A DNA stretch of 7,168 bases from JADFQT01 sp047516825 (GCA_047516825.1 JAKZUA010000221.1:1-7168); one strand, 5' to 3'; shown: positions 1-6,412, counted from the first letter of the stretch. A program made the numbers and translations. Notes: generated by a model from the sequence alone, not told the origin.

Positions 1-348
1 CGCAGGCGCTTTTGGGGGCGCCGATGGCGGTCTGCAGTGGCTGTGCTGAGCGAGATGGCGGGATAGGACACGGGAAGAGGCGCTCGCGGACCGGGACTGG
101 CGCGAGTTTGCCGGGACGTTCAGCGCTGGCCTTGGGAAACCCAGTTCAGTCGCGCCCTGGCCCGGCTGCGCGCCCTGCCACTACCAGCCTGACGACCCGT
201 CTGCAACTGACCCGCCATCCGGCCAACTGAACGTCCCGGCAAACTCGCGCCAGTCCCGGTCCGCGAGCGCCTCTCCCGTGTCCTATCCCGCCATCTCGCT
301 CAGCACAGCCACTGCAGACCGCCATCGGCGCCCCCAAAAGCGCCTGCG
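1..348. repeat. Long inverted repeat, arms 1-123 and 227-348
   Basis: Bases 1-123 are the reverse complement of 227-348, apart from one extra A in the left arm (gggaagagg near 74-82 against gggagagg). The spacer is about 103 bases and is not part of the repeat. The left arm begins at the first base of the window, so the repeat may extend beyond it. No transposase or recombinase is seen inside. The near identity points to a recent duplication, a fold-back element, or a chimeric join at a contig end. The sequence alone cannot separate these. Confidence 0.9.
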
Positions 349-864
349 ACCGCCCGCCAACCTCCCGTCTACCCGAATTCGAGCCCGGATCATCGCGCCT
401 GTAACTCCCTCACTCCTTCCGCTGTCCTCACGCCGTCCATCCGTGTCCATCGGTGGATTCGGGGTTAATAGGCGTATCCCCTGGAGGCGCCGCCACCAGC
501 GGCGGCTTTGGCATAACCTTTCGGCCCAATCGGTTAGCCTTATATCTCCGGCCAACTGGGTCAGAGCATTCCGCCGAGAACCCTTGAGGTTGGGGATGAT
601 TTGGGAGAAAAGGTGTACCTGCTGTCCCCGAGTAAGAGCCCGCAGATGCTCAATTAGTTTCCCAGGAACGTCTTCAGGAACGCCGCTGGTAACGTCTTGG
701 GCTTCCAAATAGGCCAGCAGCCGGGCCCTGGCCCGTTCCACCCGACGGCGGCTGTGTTTTTTCAGCAAGGACAAGCCCAGCGCATGGAGCAACATCAGCC
801 CGGCCAGCGTGAAAATGCCCAGCCCCTCCGCCAGCGCCACCCAGGCCAGTAAGGTATCAAACAT
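283..864 (-). CDS. Membrane-anchored HEAT-like protein, probably truncated at its C-terminus
   Basis: The 193-residue product begins with a hydrophobic segment (about residues 7-34), then a basic stretch (KKHSRRR, 35-41). Helical repeats follow, including WWRRLQGIRLL at 123-133, which resembles the helix of a HEAT repeat. From about residue 134 onward the sequence turns into Arg/Pro/Gly-rich text without a helical pattern, and its last part is encoded by the right arm of the inverted repeat. I infer that the authentic gene is cut near base 467 and that the last 60 residues are read-through. The start ATG overlaps the end of the upstream hub gene by 8 bases (ATGTTTGA), which suggests translational coupling. 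HEAT proteins are usually scaffolds, so a role in assembling the receiver proteins at the inner membrane is plausible. Family assignment is moderate, truncation likely. Confidence 0.6.
   Translation of the reverse strand: MFDTLLAWVALAEGLGIFTLAGLMLLHALGLSLLKKHSRRRVERARARLLAYLEAQDVTSGVPEDVPGKLIEHLRALTRGQQVHLFSQIIPNLKGSRRNALTQLAGDIRLTDWAERLCQSRRWWRRLQGIRLLTPNPPMDTDGRREDSGRSEGVTGAMIRARIRVDGRLAGGRRRFWGRRWRSAVAVLSEMAG
433..468. repeat. Dispersed-repeat-like segment at the break in the HEAT gene
   Basis: On the minus strand the segment reads TTAACCCCGAATCC followed by ACCGATGGACACGGATGGAC. It resembles the TTAACCACAGATGGACACGGATG type of intergenic repeat that I recall from many bacterial genomes. 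It contains two GATGGAC copies ten bases apart. Homology to the helical HEAT protein is lost exactly where it begins, so it may mark an insertion or rearrangement point. The assignment rests on memory, not on a second copy in the window. Confidence 0.4.
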
Positions 865-2959
865 CGCCTTTCGCTAACTTTAGCGCCCCCTTGATCCGCT
901 GCAACAGAACCGGAACGCTGAATGGCTTGGAGATATGGTCGAAGGCGCCCAGCTCAAGACAGGTGAGCACTTCCTCTTCCGAGGTACGCCGGGTAACCAT
1001 GATGACCCGGGTCTGCCCTACGATTCCCTCCCGGGCCAACTGCCGCAACACACCAATCCCATCCAACCCCGGGATATCGACATCGAGCAGGACCAAGGAG
1101 GCCCGCAGAGGGGGATTTGCCCCTCCCAAGGCCTCCACGGCCTCCAGACCATCCTGGAGCCAGCGGGTGGCGTAGCCGCGGTTCTCCAGGGCGTGCAGCA
1201 AGAGGGAAGCCAACGTCTCGTCGTCATCCACCAGCAAAACATCTACTTTTCGGGCCAAGGCCTCCTGACCCGGAAGCCAGCCAGCGGGCAAGACCTGGTT
1301 GGGGCCATGGGATTTGGCCTGTCTCAGGGCCTGGTGGGCCGACTGGGATAACGCGGGCAGGTCCATGCCGTTGGCTGGGCACCCAGCAACCCCGGCGCTG
1401 CAACTGACCTGGTATTGGATTCCTCCGGCGTCGGTAAACACCTCCCGGTGCATGGATTCCAGGAGCTGAGATAGGCGCTCCAGCCCGTCTTCCTTGGTCA
1501 TTCCATACATGCCGACCACGAACTGAGCACCATCCCAGCGGCCCATCACGTCTTCACTCCGGAAAACTCCATGGAGGATTTGGGCCAAACGCCGCAGAAC
1601 TTTATCTCCAGCCGGGTGCCCGTGCCGCTGGTTGATCTCGGCCAGGGAGTCCACATCGACGACCCCAAGGCAAAATGCTTGAGAATGTAGCTGGGCCAGG
1701 CCTAATAGTTGGTCCAGATTTCTGGTCGACTGCTGTCTGTTGCCCAACCCAGTGAGGGCATCCGTCTCCCCGCCGCTCCGGAGCAGTCGGGTGCGCTCCA
1801 GCCGATTGAGCACCCGAATAACCATCTCGTCGCCCACCAGGGGTTTGGCAACGTAGTCATCGGCGCCGGCCAGAAAAAGCTGATGCACGATCTCCGGGTC
1901 CTTTTTCGAGGTCAGGAAAACGACGGGGAGGCCGCTCCAGCGGGGATCGCTGCGTATCGCCCAGCAAAGCTCGATTCCGCTAGCTTCCGGCATATCTACG
2001 TCCAAGACCACCAGGTCCGGAGCGTTTTCCTCCAAAGCATTCCAAAACTCCAGGGGATGGCTGACCCCGATAAATCGAGCGCCTACCGGATCCAGGAAAC
2101 CCTTCAGCAAATCCAATATTTGCGGGTCGTCGTCCACCGCCAACACCTTGGCGGGTAGGCCTCCCGTCTGGCCCAATATCCCACATACGGCATCGAGTAG
2201 CTGGGGAGGGGGCAGACTGTCGGGTAAAAAGCCCCGACCGCCGGCCTGGGCGACTTGAACCCGATCCAGGGTGGCGTCCCTGCGAGTCCGTACCAGCACC
2301 GGAATCGGCGGATTGCCACCGGACAATTCCTCGATAAACACCAGGTGCTCTGCTTTCGCTTTTGGAGCTGAGAGATTGAGGAGCACGACAGCGGGCCGGT
2401 GGCGGGAAATGGCTTCCCGCGCGGCGGTAAGGCTCGAGGTAAATTCAGTTTCCAGCCCCCTACCCGGCGCATCGGCCGTCAGCCGATCGCCCACCTCCCG
2501 GTCATCGTCAATTACCAGAAGGCGAGATCCGGTGGATGGGGGAGGGTTAGAAGGCTGGCTGGCTGGTTGGACCGGCTCCCGTTCCAGGGCTTGTCGCAGC
2601 GACACCACCTTTTCCGAAAGACGCAACGCGTCCTTGGACTCCAGAGGCGAATCAGCCTGGAATGTCTGCTCAATGTCTCGGGCCAGCCGAGAACCTTGCG
2701 GAAACCCGAAGGTGGTTAGTGAACCCGCCAATTTATGGGCTTCCCTTTCCGCCTCCCGCCGCAATTCGGTCTCCAGACGCCCGTCCAGCAGCGCTAGGGT
2801 GGCCTGCTCCAGAGTATCAATGCGGGTCACGATCCTATCTTTGCCCTGCTCCCAGATTTGCAGAACCAAGGCCAGAACTTGGTCTTGAGGTCGGTTTTCC
2901 TCTTCCTGCGAATCGGCCAGGGCCAAACTAGGGGGACCAGCCCAATACTTGGGAAACAT
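857..2959 (-). CDS. Hybrid signalling hub: Hpt, pseudo-receiver, receiver, degenerate GGDEF, receiver
   Basis: The product has 700 residues. An Hpt domain (about 25-128) carries the phospho-accepting His75 in AHKLAGS. The first receiver (about 145-262) keeps the acidic DDD at 151-153 but has Asn195 in place of the phospho-Asp and Asp247 in place of the Lys, so it should not be phosphorylated. The second receiver (271-390) is intact: D277/D278, D320, T350, K372. A GGDEF domain (about 398-558) keeps DVD at 435-437, but its signature is DGAQF (476-480), so diguanylate cyclase activity is doubtful. The third receiver (571-690) is intact: D578/D579, D626, T656, K678. No DNA-binding or kinase domain is present. 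It is probably cytoplasmic and relays phosphate from an unlinked histidine kinase. The ATG start overlaps the upstream receiver gene by 32 bases and lacks a clear ribosome binding site, so coupling is likely. A TTG at 2924-2926 is an alternative start. Confidence 0.93.
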   Translation of the reverse strand: MFPKYWAGPPSLALADSQEEENRPQDQVLALVLQIWEQGKDRIVTRIDTLEQATLALLDGRLETELRREAEREAHKLAGSLTTFGFPQGSRLARDIEQTFQADSPLESKDALRLSEKVVSLRQALEREPVQPASQPSNPPPSTGSRLLVIDDDREVGDRLTADAPGRGLETEFTSSLTAAREAISRHRPAVVLLNLSAPKAKAEHLVFIEELSGGNPPIPVLVRTRRDATLDRVQVAQAGGRGFLPDSLPPPQLLDAVCGILGQTGGLPAKVLAVDDDPQILDLLKGFLDPVGARFIGVSHPLEFWNALEENAPDLVVLDVDMPEASGIELCWAIRSDPRWSGLPVVFLTSKKDPEIVHQLFLAGADDYVAKPLVGDEMVIRVLNRLERTRLLRSGGETDALTGLGNRQQSTRNLDQLLGLAQLHSQAFCLGVVDVDSLAEINQRHGHPAGDKVLRRLAQILHGVFRSEDVMGRWDGAQFVVGMYGMTKEDGLERLSQLLESMHREVFTDAGGIQYQVSCSAGVAGCPANGMDLPALSQSAHQALRQAKSHGPNQVLPAGWLPGQEALARKVDVLLVDDDETLASLLLHALENRGYATRWLQDGLEAVEALGGANPPLRASLVLLDVDIPGLDGIGVLRQLAREGIVGQTRVIMVTRRTSEEEVLTCLELGAFDHISKPFSVPVLLQRIKGALKLAKGDV

Positions 2960-3308
2960 GGCTGGAAAGGGTCAGCGGGTCGAAGGGCTTGGCGATGACA
3001 CCTCGCACGCCCAAGCTATCGAAATCGTCATGTTCGGAGGGACGTTCCTTGCCGGTCAAGAGAATCACCGGAATGTTCCTGGTGGCTTCTTCCCGCTGTA
3101 GCTTCTTGAAAGTAGCCGGGCCGTCCATGTCCGGCATCATCACGTCCAAGAGAATGGCGTCGGGCTGCTGGTCCTTGGCGATGACCAACCCCTCGGACCC
3201 CGAGCCGGAGGTGCTTACCTCCCAACCACCCACTACCTCCAGGCTGATTTTTGCCACTTCACGAATGTCGTCTTCATCATCAATGATCAGGACTCTCTTT
3301 CGAGCCAT
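2928..3308 (-). CDS. Stand-alone receiver-domain response regulator
   Basis: The 126-residue product is a single CheY-like receiver with all key residues: acidic D10/D11, phospho-Asp55 in LLDVMMPDMDG, Thr85 and Lys107 in the AKPF motif. There is no output domain, so it must work through partner proteins, most simply the multi-receiver protein encoded just downstream. I chose the ATG at 3306-3308 because a purine-rich ribosome binding site (AGAAGGGAAG) sits just upstream and the receiver fold starts at once. The open frame runs further up to 3449, but the extra 47 residues look like noncoding sequence. It is the first gene of a three-gene minus-strand operon with overlapping reading frames. 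Confidence 0.93.
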   Translation of the reverse strand: MARKRVLIIDDEDDIREVAKISLEVVGGWEVSTSGSGSEGLVIAKDQQPDAILLDVMMPDMDGPATFKKLQREEATRNIPVILLTGKERPSEHDDFDSLGVRGVIAKPFDPLTLSSHVSQVLGWSP

Positions 3309-3911
3309 GTCTTCCCTTCTTTTCGCGTCTCTGGTTTTTGCCCCGTTTCTTGATGGGGCTGGGGTAGCCAGTTCGTGCCTTGGCGATGGTAAATTGACCG
3401 CAAACTGGAGGCATACCAATGGCAATCTGTAACCTGACTTTAGACCCATGTTAGGTTATCCAATGCCTCGCCACATTCTCAGAGGCCGGGCATCCCAGAT
3501 ATGATCACCGCTCCCCTTAATTTGGCTAGGAAAACACCCTAATATCCAATCCGAAGGAAGCGCGGATCTCCAGGCAATGCCGCTGATCTAGTCTTGAGTA
3601 GGGTCAGGGCAGGTCCTAACCCTACGGGCAGCGGATTCTCCTCAGGTTTCTCCCAAGCCTTTAACCAGAATTGGCCTAATTGGAAGAGGTTGGGATTGGC
3701 GGCTCGGGGAAACCTGCCTGGTGGTTGCTTTGCCGGGGCAAGCCTTCCGGCGGCATAGCAGAGGCCCCCAACTATCGAGCAGGTGGGGGCCTCTTATACT
3801 TCGGCAACTTCCTGCCGGAGTTCAGCACCATATATTTTGCCAGCTATCTGGTTTTATTCTGGGACTTCTTACTGGAACCTCTGACCGAGTCACGATAGAA
3901 ATTGGGAGGGA
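3309..3911. other. Noncoding region of about 600 bases
   Basis: I see no convincing gene here. The region must contain the promoter of the receiver operon, but no clear -35/-10 pair stands out. An inverted pair TAACCT (3430-3435) and AGGTTA (3453-3458) lies about 120-150 bases upstream of the receiver start and could be an operator. A weak hairpin (gtagggt 3598-3604 with accctac 3619-3625) and the strong hairpin at 3760-3794 are the other visible structures. Confidence 0.6.
3760..3794. terminator. Strong GC-rich hairpin, possible terminator
   Basis: AGAGGCCCCCA (3760-3770) pairs perfectly with TGGGGGCCTCT (3784-3794) around a 13-base loop. The downstream side on the plus strand is TATACTT, only weakly U-rich, and the minus-strand side lacks a T run. 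It lies about 120 bases past the stop of the small membrane protein gene, so it may end that transcript. It could also be a structured RNA element. Confidence 0.4.
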
Positions 3912-4151
3912 TTAATCTGTTGCCTCTCCCAGTTCCAGCTTACCGGCCTGGGACCGGACGATCCAGCTGCCCAACGCGGCCATTGCGAACCCTGATCCCA
4001 AAACCGCGACTTGCATTAGGCCCAGCCAGGCCGCCGGAATAGCTTCCGGAGTCGCCGCGCCGACCAGGGCGGCGAAGAGAGGCGGAATCGCGAAATCGCC
4101 GGTTGCTATCCCAATGGTAAATCCAATGACTCCAACTATTTTTTGACGCAT
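3912..4151 (-). CDS. Small membrane protein of unknown function
   Basis: The product has 79 residues from the ATG at 4149-4151. A TTG directly upstream (4152-4154) would add one residue. Two hydrophobic stretches can be seen, about residues 5-33 (KIVGVIGFTIGIATGDFAIP then PLFAALVGA) and 40-63 (AWLGLMQVAVLGSGFAMAAL). They are followed by a short polar tail rich in acidic residues. A G-rich stretch (CAGGGGGG) about 8 bases before the ATG can serve as ribosome binding site. I do not recognise the family. The gene stands alone between two operons, and its upstream region carries two arrays of 11-base repeats, so it may be under an OmpR/PhoB-type regulator. It has no hallmark residues of a transporter. 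Confidence 0.6.
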   Translation of the reverse strand: MRQKIVGVIGFTIGIATGDFAIPPLFAALVGAATPEAIPAAWLGLMQVAVLGSGFAMAALGSWIVRSQAGKLELGEATD

Positions 4152-4197
4152 CAAAATGCCCCCCTGATGACAGCCCCCTTTTGGCAGACTCTGTCGG

Positions 4198-4238
4198 AGG
4201 AACCGCTTCTTAACCTCAGCCTAACCTGTAATTACACT
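4198..4238 (+). promoter_or_regulatory. Pho-box-like direct repeats, 11-base period (array 1)
   Basis: CTTAACCT (4209-4216), CCTAACCT (4220-4227) and the weaker ATTACACT (4231-4238) are 8-base units separated by exactly 3 bases. A further AACC at 4201-4204 fits the same 11-base phase. This is the layout of the cyanobacterial Pho box (CTTAACCT repeats with 3-base spacers) bound by PhoB-family winged-helix regulators. The array lies 47-87 bases upstream of the small membrane protein start. The binding protein is not encoded in this window, since the two receiver genes lack DNA-binding domains. Confidence 0.5.
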
Positions 4239-4284
4239 TTTCTCCACCCCCGATGGCTGGCGGCTAGATAGGAACTTGGTGAGA

Positions 4285-4322
4285 GTTACGGTATTGTGAC
4301 CTAAATGTTACGTTGATGTTAC
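4285..4322 (-). promoter_or_regulatory. Four direct repeats with 11-base period (array 2)
   Basis: On the plus strand GTTAC, GTGAC, GTTAC and GTTAC start at 4285, 4296, 4307 and 4318, each exactly 11 bases apart. On the minus strand the units read GTAAC, GTAAC, GTCAC, GTAAC. They share the TAAC core with array 1 but face it. One unit per helical turn is typical of tandem binding by OmpR/PhoB-type regulators. The array is 134-171 bases upstream of the small membrane protein gene. Confidence 0.5.
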
Positions 4323-4383
4323 CGGCGGCTGCTGGACTTAACGGTAGGGCTCTGGAGATGAAACCTTGCCAAATCTAGGTTGA

Positions 4384-4412
4384 AGGCGGCGGATTTTAGT
4401 CCCCGCCCGCCT
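4384..4412 (-). terminator. Hairpin at the end of the 346-residue gene
   Basis: AGGCGGCGG (4384-4392) pairs with CCGCCCGCCT (4403-4412) with one bulged base and a 10-base loop. It overlaps the TAG stop at 4411-4413 of the minus-strand gene. No T run follows on the minus strand, so it is a weak candidate for intrinsic termination and may instead stabilise the transcript end. Confidence 0.35.
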
Positions 4413-5451
4413 ATCCTGCCTTTCCGGGACTGATGGCCCTGGTCACCGAGCGGGTGGTTCCCCCGAAGGTCGGCACCCAAGAGGTATGCTTCCCAGGGCC
4501 GCCTAGCACGATGATCAACAGATCATCCGGTGAGGAAACCATGGGAACGGGTCCGTCGGGAACACCTCCAAACCGTTCCATCAGGGTGTCGGAGGTGTAC
4601 CGGTCCAACGGCACCCTGGCCCTTTTGGACAACCACTCCACCACGTCGGCTTTGCTCAGTCCGTCCTGGTGAATGGTGGCAGCGTGCTCCGGGCCAAAAG
4701 CCAGCAGGGTTTGTCCCCCGGTGTAGGCGTTATTGGCTCCCGTCACCGCCATGGCTCCGGCCACCAGGGTTAGGATGTCCTCGGCGGAGCGGCCCGAATG
4801 GTCATTGATATTATGGGGCGGCTCACCGGCCAGCACCGTCACCGTGCTTTGGTCCGGCCGAAATCCCAGCTCGACATGCAGGGGCTGCCAGGGATTCGCT
4901 TCCTCGTTTTCCGCCACGCAATAGCTGTACTTGGAGGGCGCGCCCTGAGTTGACATGTCTCCTATTCCGGGATAGCCGCCGCCGATGTTCAGCAGCACCA
5001 AGCGGACGGCCCGGCCGATGGTGGCGTTGGCCCGCCATCCTGGACCATAGGCGCCCGAGGAGCTGTTTAGGCCCAGGCCGGCGCGAATGGGCCCATTTAC
5101 AATCACCAGGGGAGCGCAGGGATGGGTGGTTGCTTGGATTCCGTATAAGTTAAAGGCCGGGTCACTCATGGCCTCCACCGCAGCCAGCACCACGGGCAAA
5201 TATCCCGGCAGACACCCGGCCATAACCGCGTTGATCGCCACCCTTTCCACCGTGGCGGCGCCGTAGTTGGGAGGAAGCTCCGCTACCGGGTGGTCGGGAG
5301 CCAGATCCGTAGCGGACAGCATGGCCTCTACCCGATTCGGCGTAGGCGGCACCAGAGGCAGTCCGTCGCCCCAGCCCTGCTCCAAAAACCAGCTCTGAAT
5401 CCCTTCGTATTCATCTTCGAGCTCGATGCGCTGGGAATTCAATTGAACCAA
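4411..5451 (-). CDS. Conserved UGSC-selenoprotein-associated protein
   Basis: The product has 346 residues from a TTG at 5449-5451. That start is supported by a full AGGAGG ribosome binding site (5458-5463) with 6-base spacing, and conserved sequence begins soon after. The longer frame from 5616 adds 55 residues encoded by repeat-like DNA and is rejected. Motifs I see are GWGDGLPLVPPTP (26-38), AINAVMAGCLPGYLPVV (73-89), VNGPIR (118-123), GPGWRANATIGRA (136-148), AENEE (180-184), PHNINDH (212-218), FGPEHA (252-257) and GGPGKH (317-322). I recall this family as a widespread uncharacterised protein that often accompanies UGSC-type selenoproteins. It has no signal peptide and no convincing membrane helix, so it is probably cytoplasmic. 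It lies 397 bases downstream of the selenoprotein gene on the same strand, which supports a shared pathway. Reaction and substrate are unknown. Confidence 0.85.
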   Translation of the reverse strand: MVQLNSQRIELEDEYEGIQSWFLEQGWGDGLPLVPPTPNRVEAMLSATDLAPDHPVAELPPNYGAATVERVAINAVMAGCLPGYLPVVLAAVEAMSDPAFNLYGIQATTHPCAPLVIVNGPIRAGLGLNSSSGAYGPGWRANATIGRAVRLVLLNIGGGYPGIGDMSTQGAPSKYSYCVAENEEANPWQPLHVELGFRPDQSTVTVLAGEPPHNINDHSGRSAEDILTLVAGAMAVTGANNAYTGGQTLLAFGPEHAATIHQDGLSKADVVEWLSKRARVPLDRYTSDTLMERFGGVPDGPVPMVSSPDDLLIIVLGGPGKHTSWVPTFGGTTRSVTRAISPGKAG

Positions 5452-5848
5452 GGTTTGCCTCCTTTGCGACGGTTTCAGGTCCGGTGGTCTCCAGCGGGAA
5501 TCAAAAAGCCAGTGGGGAAAGTAATTATCGACAAATGTCACCCCGAGGGAAGAGAGGGGTCTGAAATCCCGAAGAAAATGGTCCTGACGCCATTGGCTAT
5601 GGTGTAACTGCCCCACTGAGTTATGAAGTTTTAAGGGCCCAGGATTTAGATTCCGCAGTCGCGGAGTTTAACCTGAGCCGAGCCGAAGGGCTACTTCGGA
5701 AGGCATGGGTCGTTTCGACACAATTGCCAAAGAGGCTGGCGGCTGGGGGGCTTAAAACCTCTAAAACCAATCCGGTAAAACTAATTCGGCCCCGGTCAGC
5801 TCCTCTGGCCTGGGCCGATCTCAGCTGGTAGCTAGGCCGCCGGAGTCA
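5452..5848. other. 397-base spacer between selenoprotein and partner gene
   Basis: No gene is supported here. Two small perfect hairpins occur, tccgc/gcgga (5652-5656, 5661-5665) and ccgaag/cttcgg (5683-5688, 5694-5699). The segment around 5672-5720, with its CTTCGGCTCGGCTCAGG reading on the minus strand, and the one at 5536-5572 resemble dispersed intergenic repeats. The spacer is long for an operon, so the partner gene may have its own promoter, but I see no convincing one. Confidence 0.5.
5536..5572. repeat. Dispersed-repeat-like sequence (TGTCACCCCGAGGGA type)
   Basis: The plus strand reads TGTCACCCCGAGGGAAGAG and then GGGGTCTGAAATCCCG. It resembles the TGTCATCCTGAGGGA...GGAATCT repeats that I recall scattered between genes in several bacterial phyla. 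It falls inside the false N-terminal extension of the partner gene, which supports the downstream TTG start. No second copy is in this window. Confidence 0.35.
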
Positions 5849-6412
5849 TCAGCTTGGAGTACCTTCCGGGGAAGCGGTCAGACCAGCCAAAACCTGCTCC
5901 AAGAGAGCGTCGGCCTTCTCCTTGATCGCCTCGGCCCGCAGACCACCCAGGGGGTGTTGGGGTACGGCCAGGGGCAGCTCCGGCATGCCCAGGGACCGTC
6001 GCTCCACATTCCCCAGGGTGACGAACAAATGGGTGCAAACCGTAACGGTGGGGATGCCCCGGCGCTCCAACTCTACTGCGTCGTGGATACTCCACGACGT
6101 GCAGGAGCCTCAATCGCCCAGACCGACTACCACGGCGTCGACCGAGGTCACCAACTGGTCCAGCACTTCCTCGGAGGCGGGGATCGAAGCGGTGGGTTTT
6201 CGGCCGTAGCTCGTGCCCGTTATCTCATACTTCTGGCGCAACAACTCCTCCAGCCGGCCAAAAAGCACGTCGCCGTTGGGCTTGCTGTTCCACAGAAAAC
6301 CCACTGACTTGCCCCGTATGTCGGATAGCCGCTCCGCCATGGCGTAGCGCACCTCCCTGGGTGGCGCGGTAGGGTTCAGCACCACGATTGTTCCATTGCC
6401 CTTACTGGTCAT
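5849..6412 (-). CDS. UGSC-family selenoprotein (in-frame UGA decoded as selenocysteine)
   Basis: The product has 187 residues, with selenocysteine at 101 encoded by the UGA at 6110-6112. The frame stays coherent across it: VVVGLGD, then U-G-S-C, then TSWSIHDAVELERRGIPTV. This matches the UGSC family and resembles the UGTC region of glycine reductase selenoprotein B (UGTCTRC...KEIERAGIPVV), both from memory. The Sec101/Cys104 pair forms a UxxC redox motif. The first half contains VVLNPTAPP (10-18) and a GFLWNSKPNGDVLF block (38-51). The end has VPQHPLGGL, as expected for a full-length protein. A perfect SECIS-like hairpin follows the UGA. The ATG is preceded by GAGGAG with 8-base spacing. Termination is at tandem UGA UGA (5846-5851). 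It is probably a cytoplasmic selenium-dependent oxidoreductase or reductase subunit acting with the downstream 346-residue protein. A nonsense mutation is the alternative, and the hairpin and intact second half argue against it. Confidence 0.93.
6076..6112 (-). promoter_or_regulatory. Bacterial SECIS element directly after the Sec UGA
   Basis: Downstream of the UGA (6110-6112) on the minus strand, CGTCGTGGA (6099-6091) pairs perfectly with TCCACGACG (6087-6079) around the triloop GTA. CTG (6104-6102) can pair with CAG (6078-6076) across a two-base bulge. The apical loop starts 19 bases after the UGA and begins with G, which fits the known bacterial SECIS rules (loop about 16-37 bases away, G in the first two loop positions). 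SelB would bind here to deliver Sec-tRNA. The element also encodes protein. Confidence 0.88.

Noticed and set aside
12..337. Short frames on both strands in the inverted repeat with the same first 21 residues
   Set aside because: They match only because the DNA arms are inverted copies. They have no start signals or family features.
891..2931. Several plus-strand frames of 89-205 codons
   Set aside because: They are antisense shadows of the 700-residue signalling gene, whose domain motifs are clear.
3309..3449. 47-residue N-terminal extension of the receiver protein
   Set aside because: The receiver fold begins right after the internal ATG, which has its own ribosome binding site.
3680..3915. 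Plus-strand frames of 64-72 codons
   Set aside because: They run through the 3760-3794 hairpin and have low-complexity content with no family features.
5452..5616. 55-residue N-terminal extension of the 346-residue protein
   Set aside because: It is encoded by repeat-like DNA, has no family-like motifs, and a full AGGAGG site marks the internal TTG.
5849..6070. Separate 73-residue gene starting with TTG
   Set aside because: It is the second half of the selenoprotein. No ribosome binding site precedes it and it would lack the active site.
5832..6113. 93-codon minus-strand frame overlapping the selenoprotein
   Set aside because: It is an out-of-frame shadow, with Arg/Pro/Gly-rich composition typical of a wrong frame.
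6110..6412. The 100-residue frame ending at 6110 as a complete or truncated gene
   Set aside because: The same frame continues with family-like sequence after the UGA, and a SECIS-type hairpin follows, so the UGA is read as selenocysteine.
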